A stretch of 64,000 nucleotides of DNA, taken from Deltaproteobacteria bacterium. Lineage in GTDB: Bacteria; Desulfobacterota; Binatia; Binatales; Binataceae. Shown piece by piece: positions 55,431 to 64,000 of the stretch. A model generated the notes under the pieces. It did not search any database and had not been told where the DNA came from. It saw only the letters and a list, made by a program, of their open reading frames with translations. The stretch spans positions 62,001 to 126,000 of the forward strand of contig PLDK01000049.1 in assembly GCA_003135135.1 (NCBI GenBank), written 5' to 3'. Each line of letters begins with the position of its first letter. Position 1 is the stretch's first letter. The translations under genes were made by a program, and so were the position numbers.

Positions 55431-58400
55431 CTAAACTGCGGCCAGCCGCGCGAGATCGGAATTCATGTTGAGATGTTGCCGTTCGAGCACCATGCGGTAC
55501 TCAGTCGGCAATACTTTTACAAACTTCGCAGCGTAGTCGTCCCACTTGTCGAGGACTCGCCGCGCGACCGTGCTCTGCGTGTACTGCAAGTGCCGCACTA
55601 TCAGCGCATGCAACTGATTGAGCTCGTCGCGATTGCCGATCGGACCCAACTCGACCATCCCGGTGTTGCAGCGCGACGGAAAGGAGCCGTCTTCGTCAAG
55701 CACGTACGCCACCCCGCCGCTCATGCCGGCTGAGAAGTTGCGGCCGGTCTTGCCCAGAACCACGACCAACCCGCGCGTCATGTACTCGCATCCATGGTCG
55801 CCGACTCCCTCGACGACCGTGTGTGCGCCGCTGTTACGCACCGCGAATCGCTCGCCGGCTATGCCGCGGAAGAACGCTTCGCCGCCGGTGGCGCCGTAGA
55901 GCGCGACGTTGCCGACAATGATGTTGTCCTCGGCCTTGAAGGTCGCTTCTTTTGGCGGACGCACCGAGATAAATCCGCCCGACAGTCCCTTGCCGCAGTA
56001 GTCGTTCGCGTCGCCTTCGAGATGGAGCGCGATTCCCGGCGCTAGCCACGCGCCGAAACTCTGGCCGGCCGAACCTTTGAGATGAATCTGAACCGTGTAG
56101 GGCGGCAGTCCCTCCGCGCCGAAGCGCCGCGACACTTCCGCCGACAGCATCGTGCCGACGGTGCGGTTCACGTTGCGGATGGGAAGATGGATTTCGACCG
56201 GCTTGCGATGTTCGAGCGCGTCTTTTGCAAGCTCGATAATCTGGTTGTCGAGCGCGGCGCCGAGGCCGTGATCCTGCAGCTCGACACAATGCAGCGGTTC
56301 GTCCGGCCCGACATCGGGACGACGAAGAATATTGGCCAGATCGACGTTGCGCGCCTTCCAATGCGCGATTGCTTCGTTGGAATCCAGGCATTCGACGTGC
56401 CCAACCATTTCGGCAACGGTGCGAAAGCCCAACTGCGCCATGTATTCGCGCAGTTCGTCCGCGATGAACATCATGAAGTTCACGACGTGCTCGGGCTTGC
56501 CCGAGAACTTCGCGCGGAGCACCGGATCCTGCGTCGCGATGCCGACCGGGCAGGTGTTGAGATGGCAGACGCGCATCATGATGCATCCCGAGGCGACCAG
56601 CGCCGCGCTGGCGAAACCGAATTCCTCGGCGCCTAGAAGGGCGGCGATGGCGACGTCGCGGCCGGTCTTGAGCTGGCCGTCGGTCTCGACGCGAATGCGT
56701 CCGCGCAGACCGTTCATCACCAGGGTTTGCTGCGTCTCGGCGAGTCCCAGCTCCCACGGAACTCCCGCGTGCCTGATCGATTGCAGGGGAGACGCGCCGG
56801 TGCCGCCGTCGTAACCGCTAATCAGCACGACGTCGGCTTTGGCCTTTGCGACTCCCGCGGCGATGGTGCCCACGCCGACCTCGGCGACCAGCTTGACACC
56901 GATGCGCGCGCGATTGTTGGAATTTTTGAGATCGTGGATAAGCTGCGCGAGATCTTCGATCGAATAGATGTCGTGATGCGGGGGCGGAGAGATCAATCCC
57001 ACGCCGGGCGTCGAGTAGCGAATCTTCGCGATGAAATCGTCGACCTTGTGACCGGGAAGCTGACCGCCCTCGCCGGGCTTGGCGCCCTGCGCCATCTTGA
57101 TCTGCAGTTCGTCGGCGTTGACCAGGTAATGACTCGTGACGCCGAAGCGCGCCGACGCCACCTGTTTGATCGCGCTACGGCGGCTATCGCCGTTGGCATC
57201 GGGCACGAAGCGCGCCGGATCCTCGCCGCCCTCGCCGGTGTTGCTTTTGCCGCCTATCCGGTTCATGGCGATGGCGAGGTTTTCGTGCGCCTCTTTGCTG
57301 ATCGATCCGAACGACATCGCGCCGGTTTTGAAGCGTTTGACGATCTCGGCGGCCGGCTCGACTTCCTCCAGCGGCACGGGCGGCCGATCAGAATTGAACT
57401 TGAGCAGCGAGCGAAGCGTGGTGAGCGAGCGACTCTGCTCGTCAACCGCCCTGGTGTAATCCTTAAACACCCGATAATTTCCCGAGCGCACGGAATGCTG
57501 CAGCCTGGCGATCGTGTTCGGGTTGTACATGTGAAACTCGCCGGCGCGGCGCCACTGGTACTGGCCACCGACATCGAGCTCGCCGTCGAGGTTCGCGGCC
57601 ACCTTGAACGCGTAGGTGTGACGCGCAGCGGTCTCGCGCGCGATCGCGTCGAGGCCGACCCCTGCCACGCGCGACGCCGTCCAGGTGAAGTACTTGTCGA
57701 TCACGTCCTTCGCCAATCCGATCGCCTCGAAGATCTGCGCGCCGCGGTAACTTTGCGTCGTCGAGATCCCCATCTTGGCCGCGACTTTCGTAATGCTCTT
57801 GGAGACGGCCTTGATGAAGTTGTGGACGGCGGTGTCTTCGTCGATGTCCCGGAGCTGGCCGTCGCGAATCATTCCCGCCATCGTCGCGTATGCGAGGTAC
57901 GGATTGACGGCGCCCGCGCCGTAGCCGACCAGCAGGCAGAAATGCATCGCCTCGCGCGGTTCTCCCGACTCGACGACGAGGCCGGCCCGGGTGCGCGTCC
58001 CTTCGCGAATCAGATGATGATGCACGGCTCCAGTCGCGAGCAGCGCCGGAATGGCGGCGTACTCCGCGTTCACGCCACGATCCGAAAGCACGATTATCGT
58101 GTAGCCGGATTCGATCGCGTCCGAAGCGGCGCGGCAAAGCGCGTCGAGCGCGGCGCGAAGCCCGCCTTCGCCGTCATCAACGCGGTAAAGCGTGGGAAGC
58201 GTGACGGTGCGCAGGCCCTCGACGGCCAGCCGTTTGATCCTTTGAAGTTCCTGGTTGGTGAGCAGGGGCTGCTTGAGTTGAAGTTGGCGGCAGTGGAGCG
58301 GCGATTCTTCGAACAGATTATCCTCGGCGCCGATTGTCGTTTCGGTCGAGGTCACGAGTTCCTCGCGAATCGGATCGATCGGCGGATTCGTCACCTGCGC

Positions 58401-59990
58401 GAACAATTGCTTGAAGTAGTTGTAAAGCAGCTGGGGTCGGTTCGAGAGGACGGCCAGCGGAGTGTCGGTGCCCATCGAGGCGACCGGCTCCTGGCCGTTG
58501 GTCGCCATCGGCGCGAGGATCATTTTGAGATCCTCGATCGTATAGCCGAACGATTGCTGCTGCTTCAGCAGCTCGTGGTTTTCAAAGCCGTCAACCGCTG
58601 GCGCATCGCTTGCCTCGGGGAGCGAATCGAGTGCGACGAGATTGGCGTCGAGCCAGCTGCGATACGGCTGTCGCGCCGCCATCGAATTCTTGATTTCTTC
58701 GTCCTGCACGATTCTGCCCAGCGAGGTATCGATGAGAAACATTCGTCCCGGCTGCAGCCGCCCTTTGAGCGCGACGTTCTGCGGCGCGATGTCGAGGACG
58801 CCGGTCTCGGACGCCATCACGACCAATCCGTCCTTGGTCACCGTGTAGCGCGACGGACGAAGCCCGTTGCGATCGAGCACCGCGCCGATTCTGATACCGT
58901 CAGTGAACGCGATCGACGCGGGGCCGTCCCACGGTTCCATCATGCATGAATGAAAGCGGTAGAAAGCGCGCTTGCCGTCGCTCATCTGCGGGTCGTTCTG
59001 CCACGCTTCCGGAATCATCATCATCATGGCGTGCGGCAGCGAACGTCCGGTGCGAACCAGCAGTTCGAGACAATTGTCGAAGGTTGCGGAGTCGCTGCCG
59101 TTGGGCTCGACGATCGGCAACAGCTTCTTGATGTCGTCGCCGAACAGCGGTGAAGAGAAAAGCTTCTCGCGCGCGTGCATCCAGTTGATATTGCCGCGCA
59201 GCGTGTTGATCTCGCCGTTGTGCGACATGAAGCGGTAGGGATGCGCACGGTCCCAGCTCGGAAATGTGTTGGTCGAGAAGCGCTGATGGACCATCGCGAG
59301 CGCGGTCTTGATGGCGCCATTTAGCAAATCGGGGAAGAACTGCGGTATCTGTGTCGAGATGAGCTGACCCTTATAGACGACGGTCAGCGCCGAGAGGCTG
59401 CAGAAATAAAACAGTTCCGGATCGAAGAGGCCGAGTTTTTCCGCCTCTGAAGTGGCGCGCTTGCGAATTACGTACAGCTTGCGCTCGAGCGCCTCGGCGT
59501 CGGGCAAGTCCGGACTGCGCGCGATGAAGACCTGGCGGATTGCGGGCATCCCGCGCCGCGCGATATCGCCGCACGCGGATTCGACCACCGGCACGTCGCG
59601 CCATCCGAGCAGACGCTGACCCTCCTCGTTGACGATTCTCTCGAACGCGTCCTCGCAGTCTTTGCGCTTGACCGGGTCGAGCGGCAGGAAAACCTGTCCC
59701 ACGCCGTATTCGCCGGGCGCGGGCAGTTCGAAGCCGAGCCGGGCCGCTTCGCTCGAGAAAAACTCGTGCGGAATCTGCAGCAGGATTCCAGCGCCGTCGC
59801 CCGTGCGCGGATCGCATCCGCACGCGCCGCGATGGGTCAGGTTGTCGAGCACCTGCAGCGCTTTCGCCACGATGTCATGCGAGCGCTCGCCCTTGATGTT
59901 GACGACGAAGCCGACGCCGCACGCGTCGCTCTCATGGGCGGGATCGTAGAGGCCTTGTGCCTTCGGAATACTTCGGTAGTTGTGCATCAT
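55431..59990 (-). CDS. gltB: Glutamate synthase large subunit
   Basis: A 1519-residue GOGAT alpha subunit that makes two glutamates from glutamine and 2-oxoglutarate. The class II amidotransferase nucleophile is Cys24 in SDACGVGF after a short propeptide; [17 protein letters not shown] follows. The FMN-binding barrel has [10 protein letters not shown] and [18 protein letters not shown], and the 3Fe-4S cysteines lie in [18 protein letters not shown]. The C-terminal beta-helix ([17 protein letters not shown]) is complete. Its start overlaps the end of the Lrp-type regulator (ATGA). Confidence 0.98.
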   Translation of the reverse strand: MMHNYRSIPKAQGLYDPAHESDACGVGFVVNIKGERSHDIVAKALQVLDNLTHRGACGCDPRTGDGAGILLQIPHEFFSSEAARLGFELPAPGEYGVGQVFLPLDPVKRKDCEDAFERIVNEEGQRLLGWRDVPVVESACGDIARRGMPAIRQVFIARSPDLPDAEALERKLYVIRKRATSEAEKLGLFDPELFYFCSLSALTVVYKGQLISTQIPQFFPDLLNGAIKTALAMVHQRFSTNTFPSWDRAHPYRFMSHNGEINTLRGNINWMHAREKLFSSPLFGDDIKKLLPIVEPNGSDSATFDNCLELLVRTGRSLPHAMMMMIPEAWQNDPQMSDGKRAFYRFHSCMMEPWDGPASIAFTDGIRIGAVLDRNGLRPSRYTVTKDGLVVMASETGVLDIAPQNVALKGRLQPGRMFLIDTSLGRIVQDEEIKNSMAARQPYRSWLDANLVALDSLPEASDAPAVDGFENHELLKQQQSFGYTIEDLKMILAPMATNGQEPVASMGTDTPLAVLSNRPQLLYNYFKQLFAQVTNPPIDPIREELVTSTETTIGAEDNLFEESPLHCRQLQLKQPLLTNQELQRIKRLAVEGLRTVTLPTLYRVDDGEGGLRAALDALCRAASDAIESGYTIIVLSDRGVNAEYAAIPALLATGAVHHHLIREGTRTRAGLVVESGEPREAMHFCLLVGYGAGAVNPYLAYATMAGMIRDGQLRDIDEDTAVHNFIKAVSKSITKVAAKMGISTTQSYRGAQIFEAIGLAKDVIDKYFTWTASRVAGVGLDAIARETAARHTYAFKVAANLDGELDVGGQYQWRRAGEFHMYNPNTIARLQHSVRSGNYRVFKDYTRAVDEQSRSLTTLRSLLKFNSDRPPVPLEEVEPAAEIVKRFKTGAMSFGSISKEAHENLAIAMNRIGGKSNTGEGGEDPARFVPDANGDSRRSAIKQVASARFGVTSHYLVNADELQIKMAQGAKPGEGGQLPGHKVDDFIAKIRYSTPGVGLISPPPHHDIYSIEDLAQLIHDLKNSNNRARIGVKLVAEVGVGTIAAGVAKAKADVVLISGYDGGTGASPLQSIRHAGVPWELGLAETQQTLVMNGLRGRIRVETDGQLKTGRDVAIAALLGAEEFGFASAALVASGCIMMRVCHLNTCPVGIATQDPVLRAKFSGKPEHVVNFMMFIADELREYMAQLGFRTVAEMVGHVECLDSNEAIAHWKARNVDLANILRRPDVGPDEPLHCVELQDHGLGAALDNQIIELAKDALEHRKPVEIHLPIRNVNRTVGTMLSAEVSRRFGAEGLPPYTVQIHLKGSAGQSFGAWLAPGIALHLEGDANDYCGKGLSGGFISVRPPKEATFKAEDNIIVGNVALYGATGGEAFFRGIAGERFAVRNSGAHTVVEGVGDHGCEYMTRGLVVVLGKTGRNFSAGMSGGVAYVLDEDGSFPSRCNTGMVELGPIGNRDELNQLHALIVRHLQYTQSTVARRVLDKWDDYAAKFVKVLPTEYRMVLERQHLNMNSDLARLAAV

Positions 59991-60550
59991 GATACCCGTC
60001 TTGGTTCCGGAGGCGCAGGTTTAGCGGCGCCGTGGCGATGGCGCCTGCCGTTGGCAGGCTCGTGCGAGTCGCCGTTGGGATGAACCGAAATCAAACCGCG
60101 CTCGGTATGCGTCGACAGCACCACCATCGTCTCCGTCCGCGCCACTCCCTCGATCGAGCGGATCGTGCTGATGAGCCGCTCGAGCGACGAAGTGTTGTCG
60201 GTTTTGATTTTCAGCAAGAGCGTGTGCTGGCCGGTGACGTGATGGCATTCGAGCACGTCGTCGAGCAGCGCGACGGATTCCTTGAACAGCGAGATTGTTT
60301 TCGGATGCGAAATCGACACGCCGATAAACGCGGTGACGTCCTTGCCGAGCCGGGTAGCATCGACGGTGGCGTGATAGCCGGTGATCACTCCGCCGTCTTC
60401 GAGTTTTTTGACGCGTTCGTTGACCGACGGCGCCGAAAGCCCGACTTGCTCTCCGAGCTTGACTAGCGGAATGCGGCCGTGTTCCTGCAGGAGGCCGATA
60501 ATCTGCAGGTCGATGGCGTCGAGTTCGGGGAAATCTCCGCCGAATTTCAT
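59987..60550 (-). CDS. Lrp/AsnC-family transcriptional regulator
   Basis: A 187-residue regulator with an N-terminal helix-turn-helix ([44 protein letters not shown]) and the RAM ligand domain ([31 protein letters not shown]). About 35 extra C-terminal residues are rich in His, Arg and Pro. It heads the operon with gltB and gltD and overlaps gltB, so it probably controls this operon in response to an amino acid such as leucine or glutamate. Confidence 0.95.
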   Translation of the reverse strand: MKFGGDFPELDAIDLQIIGLLQEHGRIPLVKLGEQVGLSAPSVNERVKKLEDGGVITGYHATVDATRLGKDVTAFIGVSISHPKTISLFKESVALLDDVLECHHVTGQHTLLLKIKTDNTSSLERLISTIRSIEGVARTETMVVLSTHTERGLISVHPNGDSHEPANGRRHRHGAAKPAPPEPRRVS

Positions 60551-60576
60551 AAGGTTATCCTCGTCGAGTGACGATG

Positions 60577-60640
60577 AAGATAGGCGGAAAATCGAAACGT
60601 GTCAAGCGTTTGTAAGGATTTGACTCAGTAAAACATGAGT
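60577..60640 (-). promoter_or_regulatory. Promoter and upstream inverted repeat for lrp-gltB-gltD
   Basis: Reading the minus strand, TTGACA (60605-60600), 17 bases, then TATCTT (60582-60577) is a good sigma-70 promoter, 26 bases before the regulator's start. About 17 bases upstream of the -35, ACTCA (60623-60627) and TGAGT (60636-60640) form an inverted repeat with an 8-base spacer, a candidate operator for the Lrp-type regulator. Confidence 0.65.
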
Positions 60641-60775
60641 TTGTTAAGGCCGATGTGATGGGCGCCGACGAAATATAGGTCTAAACCAGCGATTGCCGCT
60701 CACCTATACTGCGGTTGTTCCGGTCCAAGCGCGATCGCTCAGGTAACGCGCCGCTCGCGCCGAATCCCCGGCCAA

Positions 60776-62209
60776 CTACGAATGTGGATAGGCGTCGCTT
60801 CCCATCTCAAGCGCATCCAGCCCCGACCATTCCACTTCCACCAGCACGCGGTTGCCCACCGTGCGCTCGACGATCTTGAAGAACAGGATCGCAAGGCCGA
60901 ATACCACGACCACGTTCACCGTGACACCGATCAACTGGGCGAAAAATTGACCCGCATCGCCGTAGAGCAGGCCGCGCACCGGACCCGCGACACCGTTCCA
61001 TCCGTCACCGTAGGTGCCGTCGGCAAACAGACCAAGCGCCAGCGCGCCCCATATTCCGCACGCACCGTGCACGGCGACCGCACCGACCGGATCGTCGATT
61101 CGAAAGCGGCGTTCGAGTTCAAGCACCGTCCACACGACCAGCAGTCCCGCGATCGTGCCAATCAGAACAGCCGCCGCGGGCGATACGAATGCGCACGGGG
61201 CGGTGATTGCGACGAGTCCGCCCAGCAGACCGTTGCAGGCGATCGCGACGTCGGGTTTGTGATACTGATTCCACAAATAGAGCAGCGCCGCGAGCGCGCC
61301 GGCCGCCGAGGCAAGCATGGTGTTCACCGCGATGATCGCTATTCGTGGATCCGATGCGGCGAGCGTCGAGCCGGCGTTGAAGCCGAACCATCCGAACGCG
61401 AGAATCAACGTTCCGCTGATGGCCATGGGCAGGTTATGTCCGGGCAACGCGCCGATGGCGCCGTCGCGCCGGAACTTTCCGATGCGCGGACCCACCATGT
61501 AAGCGCCGGCGAGACCGGCCACTCCGCCCGTCATGTGCACTACCGACGATCCGGCGAAATCCAGATGGCCGTGGCCCAGGCCCAGGTTCGTGCCGAGCTG
61601 CGAGAGCCATCCTCCGCCCCATACCCAGTTGCCGTACAACGGATACAGGAACATCGACATGAACAGTCCGTAGATAAAGAACGCTTTGAACTTCCATCGC
61701 TCCGCCATCGCACCCGTCGGAATGGTCGCGGCGGTGTCCATGAAAACAAGCGAGAATAGAAACATGCCGAGACTGGCCGGATCGCGACTGACGCTGAGCA
61801 GCGCGAACTTGCTGAAGCCGATGATTCCATACGAATGCGCGCCGATCGTGATCGACAACTCGTGATGGCCGATCGCGCCCATGCCAAGCGAGGGCCAGTG
61901 CGCGACGCCGCCCATCATGAAGCCGTAGCCGGTGAGCCAGAAGCCGATGATGCCGATCGGGTAAATGATCAAGTTCATCGCCATGGTGTTGACCGCGTTC
62001 TTGGAGCGCGTGAACCCCGTCTCCACCATTGCGAATCCGAGCTGCATGAACATCACCAGGAAGCCCGCGACCAGCAGCCACGCCAGGTTGAGCGAATTGT
62101 CCAGCGGCGGCGACGACGCGGCAGTCTGCGCGCGCGCCAGCGATGAAAATAGCGTCAGCGCGGCGAAAGTGGCGGCGGCCAATCCGAGTTGCGATCGTCT
62201 CGGCATCAT
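60776..62209 (-). CDS. amtB: Ammonium transporter AmtB
   Basis: A 477-residue ammonium channel with a signal peptide (MMPRRSQLGLAAATFAALTL, cleavage near ARA-QT) and eleven expected membrane segments. The twin pore histidines lie in SSVVHMTGGVAGLAG and VHGACGIWGALALG; MVETGFTRSKNAVNTMAMNL and GWFGFNAGSTLAA are diagnostic. It takes up ammonium and is usually paired with a PII protein (GlnK), which is absent here. ATG 62209 overlaps the stop of a Ser/Thr kinase gene (ATGA). The C-terminal tail is short (EWSGLDALEMGSDAYPHS). Confidence 0.96.
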   Translation of the reverse strand: MMPRRSQLGLAAATFAALTLFSSLARAQTAASSPPLDNSLNLAWLLVAGFLVMFMQLGFAMVETGFTRSKNAVNTMAMNLIIYPIGIIGFWLTGYGFMMGGVAHWPSLGMGAIGHHELSITIGAHSYGIIGFSKFALLSVSRDPASLGMFLFSLVFMDTAATIPTGAMAERWKFKAFFIYGLFMSMFLYPLYGNWVWGGGWLSQLGTNLGLGHGHLDFAGSSVVHMTGGVAGLAGAYMVGPRIGKFRRDGAIGALPGHNLPMAISGTLILAFGWFGFNAGSTLAASDPRIAIIAVNTMLASAAGALAALLYLWNQYHKPDVAIACNGLLGGLVAITAPCAFVSPAAAVLIGTIAGLLVVWTVLELERRFRIDDPVGAVAVHGACGIWGALALGLFADGTYGDGWNGVAGPVRGLLYGDAGQFFAQLIGVTVNVVVVFGLAILFFKIVERTVGNRVLVEVEWSGLDALEMGSDAYPHS

Positions 62210-63222
62210 TTCACCTGCCCTCGATATGACCGGCGCGGGGGAGTCGGCGACGCCGGGTAACGGTTTGCAAGCCAAATCAGAAATACAAGGATCCCGATGA
62301 GCGACGTGAAAAACAGCACGTACCCTGCCGTACGACGCGCGCGCTGCAGCGCGAGGCTGCGTGGATGGAGGCCCTGCGCGCGGCCCGTGGCAACGACGCG
62401 CGACGGATCGCTCAGGTCCGCGAGCATCTCGGCCGCGCTCGCATAGCGGTCGCGCGGAGAGCGCTCGATCGCGTGAAGGATGATCTCCTCCAGATGCGGA
62501 TCGAGATCGGACTTGAATGCGGTTGGCGGCTGCGGATCTTCCGAGGTTTTCGCGCGCATCACGTTGTAAACGTTGGGGCCCGAGTGCGGCAGGTGGCCGG
62601 TCAGCATCTCGTAGAGAATCACGCCCAGCGAATAGACGTCGGTGCGAACGTCGCCGCGCCGGCCGCTGACCTGTTCGGGCGCCATGTAGTCGGGCGTGCC
62701 GATGGTCGATGACAGGCCGGACCACGTCAGCCGCCGCGCGGTTTCGTCGAGTGCGATTCCGAAATCCATGACCTTGGTCCGGCCTTCGGCCGTCACCAGC
62801 ACGTTCTCCGGCTTCAAATCGCGATGCACCACGCCTTCACCGTGCATGTACACAAGCGTCTCCGCCAACTGGCGTGCAAGATCGAGCGCCTTTTCCACCG
62901 ACAGCCCGCCGGGCTCGTGCATCATCGCGCGCAGCGAGGGACCCTCGACGTACTCCATGGCGATATACATGCGGCTTTTGCGCATGGGCGTGAGGACCTT
63001 GATGATGCCGGGATGGTTGAGACGGCGGCCGACTTCTTCTTCGCGCTGAAAGCGGCCGTAGAAGACCACGTCGCTCTCGAACTGCATGTAGGGGACTTTG
63101 ATCGCGACGGTCGCGCCGTCGACCTGGTCGATAGCTTTGAAGATCGACGCCATTCCGCTGCGCGCGATCACCTCGATCAATTTGTACTGATCGAGGTTTT
63201 CTCCAACGCCGACCTCGCGCAT
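62206..63222 (-). CDS. Membrane-anchored Ser/Thr protein kinase
   Basis: A 338-residue Hanks-type kinase. YKLIEVIARSGMASIFKAID is the nucleotide loop, with the first Gly of G-x-G-x2-G replaced by Ala; the VAIK lysine, VHRDLKPENVL, VMDFGIAL and TPDYMAPEQ are intact. A single membrane segment (GYVLFFTSLIGILVFLIWLA, about residues 300-320) ends with a short basic tail and no extracellular sensor domain. It overlaps amtB by four bases and lies just downstream of a PP2C phosphatase gene. Confidence 0.93.
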   Translation of the reverse strand: MREVGVGENLDQYKLIEVIARSGMASIFKAIDQVDGATVAIKVPYMQFESDVVFYGRFQREEEVGRRLNHPGIIKVLTPMRKSRMYIAMEYVEGPSLRAMMHEPGGLSVEKALDLARQLAETLVYMHGEGVVHRDLKPENVLVTAEGRTKVMDFGIALDETARRLTWSGLSSTIGTPDYMAPEQVSGRRGDVRTDVYSLGVILYEMLTGHLPHSGPNVYNVMRAKTSEDPQPPTAFKSDLDPHLEEIILHAIERSPRDRYASAAEMLADLSDPSRVVATGRAQGLHPRSLALQRARRTAGYVLFFTSLIGILVFLIWLANRYPASPTPPRRSYRGQVK

Positions 63223-63308
63223 TTTTCAGACCGTCTCGAAAAAAAGCCGGTCAGCGGACGTTAACACCCGCCGCGCAGGCAATGGAAGGGGATGCGGCGC
63301 CATACGCT

Positions 63309-64000
63309 TCATCGCCCGAACGATCCTCGCAATCGATCGCGCCAGCCGCTGGCGGTTGCCGTATGCCCGGTCGGCGACGTCATTCTGAAGACCGCGCAGG
63401 TCAGGTTGTCTGCGGTACCGCGCCTATTGGCCGTGTCGATCAAGTTGCGGCAGCCCGTCTCGGGGTCAACGCCACGCGTCAGCGATTCCAGTTCCTTGTC
63501 ATCCAGGACATTGTACATCCCGTCGCTGCACAGTATCAGCCGATCGCGCTCCAGCAGCGGCATCGCGATCCGATCGATCGACACGATCAACTCGTGTCCA
63601 AGACTGCGCAGAAGCATCCCGCGCTCCGGATGATTCTTCGCGCGTGCCGCCGACATCACGCCCATCCTGACCCGGTCGGCAACCATCGTGTGATCTTTTG
63701 TGATTTGCGAGATTTGGCGGTGACGGATCAGATGCAGCCGGCAATCTCCGACGTGCACCGCCGACAGCATCCCCTTCTCCACCGTAACCGCGGTCATCGT
63801 GGTCGCCATCCGGCCCAGTTCCGGCACGGTAAGCGCCTTGTCGTGAATCTCGATGTTGGCCCGCGTAATCGCGCGATGGAGCCGCTTGGCGGCTCCCCAC
63901 GCTGGCGGGCTCTCGCGGTAAGCTTCAAGAGTTATGTCGATCGCCATCCGGCTCGCGACTTCACCGCCTTCGTAGCCGCCGACGCCGTCGGCAATCGCGA
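63309..64000 (-). CDS. PP2C-type Ser/Thr protein phosphatase (partial, runs off the window)
   Basis: The visible 230 or so residues start within DGVGGYEGGEVASRMAIDIT (from the window edge) and include AVHVGDCRLHLIR, SQITKDHTMVADRV, LILCSDGMYNVL and DNLTCAVFR, the metal-binding motifs of PP2C/Stp phosphatases. The usual GDSR appears as GDCR. It would reverse phosphorylation by the neighbouring kinase. The N terminus lies beyond position 64000. Confidence 0.92.
   Translation of the reverse strand, partial: AIADGVGGYEGGEVASRMAIDITLEAYRESPPAWGAAKRLHRAITRANIEIHDKALTVPELGRMATTMTAVTVEKGMLSAVHVGDCRLHLIRHRQISQITKDHTMVADRVRMGVMSAARAKNHPERGMLLRSLGHELIVSIDRIAMPLLERDRLILCSDGMYNVLDDKELESLTRGVDPETGCRNLIDTANRRGTADNLTCAVFRMTSPTGHTATASGWRDRLRGSFGR

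Noticed and set aside
56727-58949. A 740-codon open frame antisense to gltB
   Set aside because: It follows from the high GC third positions of gltB. Its protein is rich in Arg, His and Asp without any domain, while the gltB frame is conserved throughout.

Overview
This 64 kb window comes from a GC-rich Gram-negative bacterial chromosome. An outer membrane is implied by a LolC/E-type permease, lipoprotein signals, DsbD and RseP. The short EF-Ts, the class III CoA-transferases, an SCP2 protein and an F420/LLM-type remnant fit a deltaproteobacterial-like lineage such as Desulfobacterota or Binatota; this placement is a guess from gene content. No rRNA, tRNA, intact insertion sequence or CRISPR array is visible.

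Layout. 1-3.7 kb: a MarR regulator, a PD-(D/E)XK-like protein, leuCD and a small lipoprotein. 3.7-7.2 kb: rluD, rho and two small unknown proteins. 7.3-14.2 kb: a translation and envelope block (rpsB, tsf, pyrH, frr, uppS, cdsA, rseP, tsaB, a DUF465 protein). 14.3-22.5 kb: ilvN, ilvC, psd, pssA, then leuA behind a leucine leader-peptide attenuator, leuB, a USG/ASADH-like protein and truA. 22.6-30 kb: an HU protein, rarA, type II pantothenate kinase, a toxin-antitoxin pair, two class III CoA-transferases and a LolC/E permease. 30-35 kb: an accessory stretch with a zinc-ribbon/TonB-like/BON protein, an SCP2 protein, two decaying genes and a family of palindromic repeats. 35-40 kb: alpha-galactosidase facing a GHMP sugar kinase and a nucleotidyltransferase, then a RibB protein with a dead RibA domain. 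40-48 kb: dsbD, gyrB, a small CxxC protein and gyrA. 47.8-54 kb: a glyoxylate aminotransferase divergent from glcDEF and a split DsbA-like gene. 54-64 kb, all on the minus strand: PP2C phosphatase, Ser/Thr kinase, amtB, then lrp-gltB-gltD.

How the genes work together. Leucine synthesis is encoded at two sites (leuCD and leuA-leuB), and leuA carries a full attenuator with three alternative RNA pairings. Phospholipid synthesis is spread over cdsA, psd and pssA. The glc genes and the aminotransferase make a glycolate to glyoxylate to glycine route. The right end looks like an ammonium uptake and assimilation block in which a kinase gene overlaps amtB and its phosphatase lies next door.

The most notable observations are the leucine attenuator with an apparently leaderless leader peptide, the kinase-AmtB coupling, the unusual zinc-ribbon/TonB/BON protein, and several housekeeping proteins with changed key residues (Rho P-loop, CdsA signature, GyrA QRDR, RibA cysteines, USG-like ASADH). 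All functional calls are from sequence reading alone.
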